Shown one piece after another: positions 42,631 through 49,167 of a stretch of DNA of 64,000 bases. This stretch comes from Methanoregula sp. PtaB.Bin085. Lineage in GTDB: Archaea; Halobacteriota; Methanomicrobia; Methanomicrobiales; Methanospirillaceae. Every line of letters starts with the position of its first letter. Positions within the stretch are counted from its first letter, which is position 1. Both the position numbers and the translations under genes were made by a program. Below the pieces are notes generated by a model, which was not told where the DNA came from, ran no database searches, and worked only from the letters and a program-made list of their open reading frames with translations. The stretch lies in assembly GCF_002067035.1 (NCBI RefSeq), contig NZ_MVQB01000043.1:1-64000 (forward strand), in the 5' to 3' direction.

Positions 42631-43185
42631 TTATGCGTGGTTTTTCTTCACCAGCCGGACGATCTTGTCGCCGATCTTCTGCGCCTTTTTGATCGCCTCG
42701 GTATCGTTCAGAACGTCGCCCTCGTGGTACCCGGTCCCGCTGACTTCCCCGAGCGACGCGAACTCATGGGCTGACAGGAACCCCTCGATGGTCTGGACCG
42801 CACGGGTGGCCCCCTTGTTTGCATGGACGGCAACTGCCACGGCCTTCTTTCCCGCAAGCTTGCGATCATGGTAGAGCGAGTAGGTGCGGTCGATGAAGTT
42901 CTTGAGCTGGCCTCCCACATCGTAATAGTACGTGGGCGAGCCGACGATGAGCACATCGCTTTTCATAACCTCGAGCACGATATCGTTCCAGTCGTCGCTC
43001 TCGTTGATGCACCATTTCCGCTGCTTGCACTTCTCGCAGCCAAGGCAGGGCATGATCTTCTTGCCTGCCAGGGAGATGAAATCGGTCTTGATACCCGCGT
43101 CCTCGCACCGCTGGAGGATGACCTTGACCAGCTGTGCCGTGTTGCCGTCCTTCCGCATGCTGCCGGATAACCCCAGGACTCTCAT
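42631..43185 (-). CDS. Iron-sulfur flavoprotein (Isf-like NADPH-dependent FMN reductase fold)
   Basis: 184 residues with a flavodoxin-like fold: MRVLGLSGSMRKDGNTAQLV (phosphate loop), VLIVGSPTYYYDVGGQLKNF and AVHANKGATRAVQTIEGFL. The compact cysteine motif CLGCEKCKQRKWC (CxxCxxCx5C, about residue 47-59) binds the 4Fe-4S cluster of Isf proteins, which in methanogens take electrons from ferredoxin and reduce oxygen species or other acceptors. It converges with the FMN-binding gene, with 14 bp between the stops. Confidence 0.85.
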   Translation of the reverse strand: MRVLGLSGSMRKDGNTAQLVKVILQRCEDAGIKTDFISLAGKKIMPCLGCEKCKQRKWCINESDDWNDIVLEVMKSDVLIVGSPTYYYDVGGQLKNFIDRTYSLYHDRKLAGKKAVAVAVHANKGATRAVQTIEGFLSAHEFASLGEVSGTGYHEGDVLNDTEAIKKAQKIGDKIVRLVKKNHA

Positions 43186-43202
43186 AGATATCCCTTACTG
43201 CG

Positions 43203-43640
43203 TTACGGGTTCATGAGGGTTTTGGTGCGGGCATCAAGCCCGAGGACACGGAAAGCCGCCTGCACTTCCGCGACCGGGTTTGTCCGCCGCCAGAAAAGGT
43301 GGGATGTACAGCTGCAGTCGCTGCAGCCGAAATGCGGGACGCTCTCCCCGCCGATGGCCCCTGCAAGCCGGCACTCCAGCCGTTCCCCGGTCGCCCCGCT
43401 GATTGCGTACCGAAGGGTGAAGGACGGGCTTGTCGAGAGGTAATCGACATGCCATTTCGGGTGTTTGTTCCTGTCCCGGGAAAGGGCGATGTGTCGGTCG
43501 AGCCGGGCAAGCCCGCCGCTGCCGAGCGCCGAGCCTACGTAGATATGCCAGCCTCTTCTGAATGCGATCTCCCCCAGCGCCCCGGCCCGGAGCGTGCAGG
43601 CCGGGTTTCTGAAGATCAGGCAATAGATACCCTTATCCAT
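43203..43640 (-). CDS. DUF123 / GIY-YIG-like protein
   Basis: 145 residues. The N-terminus GIYCLIFRNPACTLRAGALG, GWHIYVGSALG, RLDRHIALSRDRNKHPKWHV and DYLSTSP is diagnostic of the DUF123 family, which is related to GIY-YIG nucleases, and GCSDCSCTSHLFW is its conserved Cys/His end. The family often sits beside or is fused to endonuclease III-type repair enzymes, but here the neighbours are an Isf protein and an MBL hydrolase. The stop of the MBL gene overlaps its start by 8 bases. Confidence 0.82.
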   Translation of the reverse strand: MDKGIYCLIFRNPACTLRAGALGEIAFRRGWHIYVGSALGSGGLARLDRHIALSRDRNKHPKWHVDYLSTSPSFTLRYAISGATGERLECRLAGAIGGESVPHFGCSDCSCTSHLFWRRTNPVAEVQAAFRVLGLDARTKTLMNP

Positions 43641-44235
43641 ACCCGCTCTTCATCAGCGCCAGTGCTGCCGCGATACACCGGCTGCCATTGATCTCCGTTG
43701 GTTCACCGTGGCCGGCAAACAGGCCGTCCACGTCAAGCGCCGCGAGGCGCGTAAGCGACTGTTCAAGCTCAGCCCTGCTGCCGCCCATAAAGTCGTACCG
43801 CCCGAAGTACCCGTCGGCAAAGACCGTGTCGCCGGAGAAGAGGAGCCGGTCCTTTTCGGAATACAGGCAGATACAGCCCGGGGTGTGGCCGGGGGTGTGG
43901 ATCACGGTAAACTCCCCGACCGTATCGCCATCACTGAGGAGGATGTCCGGTTTTACCACCGGTGAGCGCCCCCCAAAATTCAAAGCAAGGCTCCGGACAT
44001 CGTCGGCAAGCCCCCGGGAATCTGCCCTGTGGATGGCGACCTTTGCGCTGCACATGTGCGCGATCTCCTTCAGCCTGGCAATGTGATCGAAATGGCAGTG
44101 GGTGAGGACGATCGTGTCAATCTGCTCCCTGTACGGCGCGACATCCATAGGGAGGACCCCGGCGTCCACGAGGATATTCCCGGCGACATAGGAATTCGCC
44201 CACGGATCGCCGCTGTACAGCCATTCGACCTGCAT
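43633..44235 (-). CDS. MBL-fold metallo-hydrolase
   Basis: 200 residues from the ATG at 44235 (MQVEWLYSGDPWANSYVAGN); the open frame continues antisense through thiC and is not used. The metal motifs are THCHFDH (HxHxDH), HTPGHTPGC, FSGDTVF and AGHGEPT, in the right order for a small glyoxalase II-like hydrolase. Substrates of this class range from thioesters to phosphate esters; none can be assigned. Divergent from thiC with only 25 bp between starts. The 3' end overlaps the DUF123 gene by 8 bases. Confidence 0.87.
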   Translation of the reverse strand: MQVEWLYSGDPWANSYVAGNILVDAGVLPMDVAPYREQIDTIVLTHCHFDHIARLKEIAHMCSAKVAIHRADSRGLADDVRSLALNFGGRSPVVKPDILLSDGDTVGEFTVIHTPGHTPGCICLYSEKDRLLFSGDTVFADGYFGRYDFMGGSRAELEQSLTRLAALDVDGLFAGHGEPTEINGSRCIAAALALMKSGYG

Positions 44236-44260
44236 GCACAATAATAAGGGCTGGTGACAG

Positions 44261-45583
44261 ATGTTTCTTATGGATTTGCTCATCCGCAGGTGCCGGAAAG
44301 GGCTTCCCCGGGAACTGGGGGCCGCGGCGCGGGAAAGCGGGATGGAACCGGACGAGCTTGCCCGGCGGATAGCAGCGGGACGGGTTGTTGTCCCGAAGAA
44401 CCCGGCGCGGAAGCATGCGCTCTGCACCATCGGCGAGGGATGCCCGGTCAGGATCAATGTCAACATCGGGACCTCGGGGAGCCGGTGCGACCCGGCGCTC
44501 GAGGAGAAAAAAGCGAAGGCGGCGCTGGAAAACGGCGCCGATGCCCTGATGGACCTCTCGACCGGCGGCAACCTTGTCGCGGTCCGGAAGAAGATCCTGA
44601 AACTGGACACGACCATCGGGACCGTGCCGGTGTACGAGGCCGTCCGCCGTGCGGGGAATGCTGCGGACGTTGATGCCGATCTCCTGTTCCGCGTCATCCG
44701 CGAGCACTGCCGGCAGGGCGTTGATTTCCTGACCCTCCACTGCGGGGTGAACCGGCAGGCCCTCGATGCGCTGAAGGCCGACCCCCGTCTGATGGGCGTG
44801 GTGAGCCGGGGCGGGTCGTTCCACTGCGCCATGATGATGCAGCGGGACGAGGAGAACCCGCTCTTTTCGGAGTACGACTACCTGCTGGAGATCCTGGCAG
44901 AATACGATGTCACGGTCAGCCTCGGTGACGGGATGCGCCCCGGCTGCCTGCAGGACGCGGGGAAGCTGGCGAAGTCCGTGGAGTACATGACCCTCGGCAC
45001 CCTCGCGAAGCAGGCGCTGGAGAGGGGTGTCCAGCGGATGATCGAGGGGCCGGGGCACATGCCGCTCGACCAGGTGGGTTACAATGTCCGGATGATCAAG
45101 GAGATCACGGACCATGCCCCGCTCTACCTGCTCGGCCCGCTCGTCACCGACATTGCGCCGGGCTACGATCACGTGGTCGGGGCCATCGGCGGGGCTGAGG
45201 CCTGCCTTGCCGGCGCCGACTTCCTCTGCATGGTCTCGCCAAGCGAGCACCTCGCGCTGCCGGACGTTGATGACATCATCGAGGGCACCCGGGTCGCGAA
45301 GATCGCGGCCCATATCGGCGATACGGTGCGGAAGCCGGGTGGCTGGCGGGCGGAGCGGGAGGTTGCGATGGCAACGGCCCGGCACGAACTCGACTGGGAC
45401 GAACAGTTCCGGCTCGCGTTGTATGGCGACCATGCCCGGAAGATCCACGAGCGGGACGGGGAGACCGAGACCTGCTCGATGTGCGGGGACCTGTGTGCGG
45501 TGAAGATGGTCAACGAGCTGTTCGGGACTGCAAAGAAAGGCAAAGGGAAGAAGAAAAGGGACGAGAAAGTAAATCCCGGATAA
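44261..45583 (+). CDS. thiC: Phosphomethylpyrimidine synthase ThiC
   Basis: 440 residues. A radical SAM enzyme that rearranges aminoimidazole ribotide to the pyrimidine half of thiamine. Conserved stretches: RINVNIGTSG, GADALMDLSTGGNL, SLGDGMRPGC, EGPGHMPLDQV, GPLVTDIAPGYDHVVGAIGG and FLCMVSPSEHL. The cluster-binding end CSMCGDLC (CxxCx4C) is intact and followed by a Lys-rich tail. GGTGA lies three bases before the ATG. A thiamine riboswitch is ruled out by the 25-bp spacer. The last part of the gene (45449-45529) is duplicated at 46359-46439 beyond a toxin-antitoxin pair. Confidence 0.95.
   Translation: MFLMDLLIRRCRKGLPRELGAAARESGMEPDELARRIAAGRVVVPKNPARKHALCTIGEGCPVRINVNIGTSGSRCDPALEEKKAKAALENGADALMDLSTGGNLVAVRKKILKLDTTIGTVPVYEAVRRAGNAADVDADLLFRVIREHCRQGVDFLTLHCGVNRQALDALKADPRLMGVVSRGGSFHCAMMMQRDEENPLFSEYDYLLEILAEYDVTVSLGDGMRPGCLQDAGKLAKSVEYMTLGTLAKQALERGVQRMIEGPGHMPLDQVGYNVRMIKEITDHAPLYLLGPLVTDIAPGYDHVVGAIGGAEACLAGADFLCMVSPSEHLALPDVDDIIEGTRVAKIAAHIGDTVRKPGGWRAEREVAMATARHELDWDEQFRLALYGDHARKIHERDGETETCSMCGDLCAVKMVNELFGTAKKGKGKKKRDEKVNPG
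45449..45529 (+). repeat. Direct repeat, thiC copy (left flank of the MNT-HEPN insertion)
   Basis: 81 bases encoding ERDGETETCSMCGDLCAVKM and VNELFGT, with 76 matches to 46359-46439. The stretch 45479-45528 is identical in both for 50 bases. The offset is 910 bp. Confidence 0.8.
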
Positions 45584-45676
45584 TGCATCTTTGTTATCCC
45601 CCTGTTTTGATTTCAATTCTCCCTGAAAAAATATAACTTCGGGCAATCCCATCATCTATACTAAGAAGGCGTTATC

Positions 45677-45997
45677 ATGCCCGGGGCCAGACCCTCCCGG
45701 AAAAAACAATCGGTCGATGAGATCCGGCAGAAACTCCAGGCACACCTGCCCGATCTCCGGAGCCGTTACGGCATTACCTACCTCGGGATATTCGGTTCGT
45801 ATGTCCGGGGCGAACAGAAAACAACAAGCGACGTGGATATTCTTGTGGAATTCAATCGCCCGGGGACACTCCTTGGATTTATCCATCTCCAGAACGATCT
45901 CGAGGACCTGCTCGGTGTCAGGGTGGATCTTGTGGAAAAGAACGGGCTCAAGCCCGCGATCAGGCCGCACGTGCTCGGAGAAGTTATTGTGGTATGA
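45677..45997 (+). CDS. mntA: MNT nucleotidyltransferase antitoxin (of a HEPN-MNT pair)
   Basis: 106 residues. The minimal nucleotidyltransferase motif GSYVRGEQKTTSDVDILVEF has Gly-Ser, then Asp-x-Asp as metal ligands (GSx10DxD). The later LVEKNGLKPAIRPHVLGEVI completes the small fold. In these pairs MNT adenylylates a Tyr of the HEPN toxin and thereby neutralises it. It overlaps the HEPN gene by 4 bases (ATGA). The pair lies between two copies of the thiC 3' end. Confidence 0.87.
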   Translation: MPGARPSRKKQSVDEIRQKLQAHLPDLRSRYGITYLGIFGSYVRGEQKTTSDVDILVEFNRPGTLLGFIHLQNDLEDLLGVRVDLVEKNGLKPAIRPHVLGEVIVV

Positions 45998-46335
45998 CGA
46001 GCCCGAGAGAGAGACGTAGTGCACGAGAGTACCTCGCTGATATGCGTGAGGCCGTCCACGCAGCCCGCAGCTTTACCACAGGCGTAACATTCGATGAGTT
46101 CCGGAAGAACCGGGAAAAGCAGTATGCTGTCACCCATGCTCTCGAGGTCATCGGAGAAGCGGCAAAGCAGGTCCCGGCGTCCGTGCGGGACGAATACCCG
46201 GATATCCCGTGGCGCGATATTATCGGCATGCGGGACCGGCTCATACACGGCTATTTTTCCATAAACATTGAACGGCTGTGGAATACTGTCCGGGATGACC
46301 TGCCCGGCCTTGAAGAGAGACTCGGAAAGAAATGA
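45994..46335 (+). CDS. hepT: HEPN toxin (DUF86, RNase)
   Basis: 113 residues, all-helical. The catalytic motif Rx4HxY is seen as RDRLIHGYF near residue 83-90. Other family stretches are YLADMREAVHAARSF, AVTHALEVIGEAAKQVP and EYPDIPWRDIIGMRD. HEPN toxins of this kind are RNases; the Tyr of the motif is the residue modified by MNT. It starts inside the MNT stop (ATGA) and ends 23 bp before the duplicated thiC fragment. Confidence 0.88.
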   Translation: MTSPRERRSAREYLADMREAVHAARSFTTGVTFDEFRKNREKQYAVTHALEVIGEAAKQVPASVRDEYPDIPWRDIIGMRDRLIHGYFSINIERLWNTVRDDLPGLEERLGKK

Positions 46336-46358
46336 TCTTTCCCGTTCCCGTTCAATTT

Positions 46359-46439
46359 GAGAGGGACGGCGAGACGGAGACCTGCCCGATGTGCGGGGAC
46401 CTGTGTGCGGTGAAGATGGTCAACGAGCTGTTCGGGACC
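46359..46439 (+). pseudogene. thiC: Duplicated thiC 3'-end fragment
   Basis: The frame encodes ERDGETETCPMCGDLCAVKM and VNELFGT, the cluster-binding end of ThiC, with no preceding ThiC sequence. 50 bases (46389-46438) are identical to the intact gene, then the sequence continues with a Lys/Arg-rich KKREKRDKIRKK reading that resembles, but does not copy, the ThiC tail. It is either the displaced original end of thiC or the remains of a second thiC copy. Confidence 0.8.
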
Positions 46440-46506
46440 GGCGGCCGGGTGAAGAAAAGAGAGAAACGCGATAAGATACGGAAAAAGTTAGGGCCGTTTG
46501 GCAGAA

Positions 46507-47007
46507 TCACATTTTCTTTTTTCGTTTTTTTATCTTTGGTTTTTTTGTATAATCCTCAATTTTTTTCGTTATGGCTTCATCAGATAAAGAAAGATCAACC
46601 TCTATTGAATTGTCTTCTTCGACCTCACCTTTTATCAGATACCTCTTGGTCAGTTTGAATTTCAGGGAGCGGTTTCTGCTTTCAAGCTGCCGAAATTTTA
46701 ACAAAGCCGTGATAAGACCCACAACTGCTGTACCAAAATAAAGATACGCAATAATTTCCGGCCCGCTTTCGTGGGATTCTAAAACGTATTTCTCTCCATC
46801 TCTTTCGATTAGTGTCGCACCTTCTTTTTTAACAGGCTGATATTGAGAGATAAATTCATTGAACTGAGTCCATGTTTCATGCCAATGGTTATAACAACAA
46901 CAACCCCCATCAACAGGTTTGATTTTTATTGAGACGTATTCTTCGTAATTTTGCGGTGTGCGCAATAATTGAATCGCACGATTCAGATTCAGTTCTAAGT
47001 TATCCAT
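46507..47007 (-). CDS. AT-rich membrane protein of unknown family
   Basis: 166 residues, preceded by a GGGGG ribosome-like site before the ATG at 47007. An N-terminal soluble part (about 1-80) has an unusual CCCYNHWHETW cluster that could bind metal. One membrane helix follows (about 84-102, EIIAYLYFGTAVVGLITALL), then a charged C-terminal domain ending in KKPKIKKRKKKM. Base composition is strongly AT-rich compared with thiC, which suggests acquired DNA. Not recognised. Confidence 0.6.
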   Translation of the reverse strand: MDNLELNLNRAIQLLRTPQNYEEYVSIKIKPVDGGCCCYNHWHETWTQFNEFISQYQPVKKEGATLIERDGEKYVLESHESGPEIIAYLYFGTAVVGLITALLKFRQLESRNRSLKFKLTKRYLIKGEVEEDNSIEVDLSLSDEAITKKIEDYTKKPKIKKRKKKM

Positions 47008-47265
47008 AATCCCCCACTTGCTATTATAAAATCTGATACATTATTCTTTCCAACCGTGGGTGGATAATATTGTTTGACGCTCTCGGGGGCTCCGCTGACG
47101 CTCCGCCCCGCCGCGTGGGCATCCCCCGCATTGTGATGGTGACCTATAACCTTCTGAGGGATTATCCAAAGTTCGTCCCGTCCCCCTTCTGGGGGTCCGG
47201 AGCTGAAAGAGATGTGGTGACATCAGACCTGAGGAATAATGTTCCATCAAATCCAGGATTCAAAA

Positions 47266-47609
47266 TCTCAATCGCAACCATGATCGCGATTGAAAATGTG
47301 ATCCGGATCGATCGAAACCTGATTTGAATTTTTCAACCAGACTTTGATTTTGTATTTTCAGTCAAACCCTGATTGAAAATTTTTCAGCAGACCCTGATTG
47401 AAAAACAGTATAACGGTAAGCTTTCCGTCGTGACCGATTGCTGTGCAATAGTGCACATGTGTTTAACTTTTGATCACCAGACCCTGATGAAAAAAATTTC
47501 AGCAGACTTTGATGAAAAAATTTCAAACAGACTTTGATTGAAATAAATTCATCGCGATCACAATCGCGATCGAAAAATCAATCCGGATCGATCGGACCCT
47601 GAATGAAAT
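47266..47609. repeat. Iteron-like repeat field framed by 60-bp direct repeats
   Basis: Two related blocks of about 60 bp (47266-47328 and 47547-47608), each with two ATCGCGAT-like words and ATCCGGATCGATCG, enclose at least six copies of a roughly 24-nt unit close to CAGCAGACCCTGATTGAAAA: near 47337, 47360, 47385, 47476, 47500 and 47524. Many units carry the inverted core TGAAAATTTTTCA. A unique 70-bp segment (47406-47475) splits the field. The units abut without spacers, so it is not a CRISPR array. The rest of the gene-free stretch 47008-47801 holds a GC-rich block (47080-47115, GGGGGCTCCGCTGACGCTCC) but no gene I can support. Confidence 0.7.
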
Positions 47610-47801
47610 CCCATAACAAATCCTATCGGTACTTCGGATTATGATCATCCGGGCCGTGCTCCTGCATCCCCTGTGGCATTATATCGTACGGGATGAGGAA
47701 ACGATGATGACCGGCCTGTGCCGGGATGAATACGGGAATACCAGAAGAGGACGGGACGGTTTTTGCCAAGGCTCACCGGGCGTTGAGCTGTCCTGATCCG
47801 T

Positions 47802-48041
47802 TCAGGCCAGCGCCGCGAGCGCCGATGCCGCCATCACGGTATTCACGCCGTTGATGGCCATGATGCCGCGGGACTGCGTGTGGTACCCCCATGCGACGAG
47901 CAGGAGGCCTCCGATGACCCAGATGGTAAAGCCGATCTGCTGGGCCGTGATGCTCCCGATCTGGCGGACACCGAACCAGCCGATGATGCCGAGGCCGGCG
48001 CCGGCATACTCAAGAAAAGTATTGAGGGTTACCGGGATCAT
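47802..48041 (-). CDS. Small membrane protein
   Basis: 79 residues with three hydrophobic segments (about 6-24, 33-52 and 58-78) and only short polar links (RQIGSITAQQIG, HTQSRGIM). It looks complete, with GGGAGC before the ATG at 48041. The size and three-helix plan resemble the small half-size membrane proteins related to PnuC or SWEET-like sugar carriers, but no diagnostic motif is present. Isolated gene between the iteron field and the TIGR04076 gene; the 231-bp spacer downstream in the window shows nothing recognisable. Confidence 0.55.
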   Translation of the reverse strand: MIPVTLNTFLEYAGAGLGIIGWFGVRQIGSITAQQIGFTIWVIGGLLLVAWGYHTQSRGIMAINGVNTVMAASALAALA

Positions 48042-48272
48042 GGAGCACGCTCCCGGCTATTGAAGGGACGGGGCTGCCGGCAGTGTGCGGCTCCGGCATG
48101 ACAAAAGGACCTGTGGGAGTTCAATGTACTGCCCCGTTTGTGCTCTCACTCATGTGGGGAACTTTTGTTTATGAATTCCTACGATAGCTGCGGTTCAATG
48201 GGATGATAAGGAAAATACCTAAGGATTACCCATCCCGGCATCCCGCCGGAAAAAAGAGGGGGCAGACAGTCC

Positions 48273-48587
48273 TCAGTTCTCAATCCTCTCGATCCGGAAG
48301 ATCACCGGCCGGACACCGTCCGTGCAGCAGCCGATCATCGTCCGGTCGTCCTTCATCCATCCTTCGAACATTCCGCGGGAGAAGTTCCCGCCGGTGAGCA
48401 GGACGGCGACCATCGGGTGAATGTCCCGCCATGCCCAGTCGCAGAATTTTTCGGGTTTCGAAAGGCCGCAGACAAACTCCTGCCCTTCACTGAAACAGGG
48501 GCACGGGGATATCTCATTCTGACAGTATTCCTTCGCCAGTTCCGGGTAAAGGGTCTTTTTGATTACCGTGATTTTACACCTTGTCAT
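48273..48587 (-). CDS. TIGR04076-family cysteine-rich protein
   Basis: 104 residues. It starts MTRCKITVIKKTLYPELAKE, the usual opening of this small family, and continues with CPCFSEGQEFVCG, then FCDWAWRDIHPMVAVLLTGG and a C-terminal DGVRPVIFRIERIEN. The cysteines (CPC, and later GCC) suggest metal or cluster binding. The family is common in anaerobic bacteria and archaea, with no known function. Independent of its neighbours apart from a same-strand DUF3795 gene 68 bp upstream. Confidence 0.75.
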   Translation of the reverse strand: MTRCKITVIKKTLYPELAKEYCQNEISPCPCFSEGQEFVCGLSKPEKFCDWAWRDIHPMVAVLLTGGNFSRGMFEGWMKDDRTMIGCCTDGVRPVIFRIERIEN

Positions 48588-48655
48588 ACCTTGTTCACTT
48601 CCCGTTTTTCATTTCTGTCCGATACGCACCAGACCCGCCAGGAGGTTTCCCTCCG

Positions 48656-48958
48656 TCACTTCCTCGACCTGAGCTCTTTCTCCATCGCGGCAAGGCTTGC
48701 CTGTACCTGCTCTTCGGTTATTCCCGGGGTATCCCGGATCCGGTTGTACCGGTCGCACATCAGGTCCGGGCATTTGCCGCAGTGCGGCAACTTCCGGTCA
48801 TTCGTGCAGCAGTCGTAGATAGCGCACCGGTCAATGCCGACGAACGCGGTCCAGAACGGCTTGCCCTTCGTCTTTATGCAGCCGGGACATTCCTTTGTGT
48901 GGTGCATGCAGTCGCTGCAGGAGTACCCGCAGACGGTCTGGATCTTCTTTGGTGCCAT
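48656..48958 (-). CDS. DUF3795 zinc-binding protein
   Basis: 100 residues with eleven cysteines in knuckle-like spacing: VCGYSCSDCMHHTKECPGCI, DRCAIYDCC and HCGKCPDLMCDRY, followed by a charged helix (PGITEEQVQASLAAMEKEL). This is the pattern of DUF3795, a small metal-binding domain found widely in anaerobes, of unknown function. It starts ATG 48958, just upstream of the TIGR04076 gene, with which it may be transcribed. Confidence 0.8.
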   Translation of the reverse strand: MAPKKIQTVCGYSCSDCMHHTKECPGCIKTKGKPFWTAFVGIDRCAIYDCCTNDRKLPHCGKCPDLMCDRYNRIRDTPGITEEQVQASLAAMEKELRSRK

Positions 48959-49167
48959 ACTCTAGTGATATTTTTCTCGATGGATAAAGAGGCGGAATAC
49001 GCGATGCGAAAGTGTCCGGGCATGGCAGGTCCGCCGTGTCCGGGCCCGTGCATTGCCCTGCGGTATTGCCGGTATCTCGGGAGAACGACCGGCGGGAATC
49101 CCGCCGGAGATTCATTTCACAATTTTAATAAACCATTCCGTTTAAAGACGGGATCACAGGATTTCCC

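Noticed and set aside
44236-44260. Thiamine riboswitch upstream of thiC
   Set aside because: Only 25 bases separate the divergent starts, too short for a riboswitch.
46332-46658. 108-codon protein with a ThiC-like start
   Set aside because: It begins inside the HEPN stop, carries only the duplicated 27-residue ThiC end, then runs antisense through the AT-rich gene at 46507; treated as a thiC fragment.
47476-47547. Possible C/D box guide RNA (CTGATGA and CTGA-like words)
   Set aside because: The C box would need a purine first base and matching D boxes at set distances; the words are part of the repeat unit.
47266-47609. Possible CRISPR array
   Set aside because: The units follow each other without spacers of constant length, the unit is variable, and no cas gene is present in the window.
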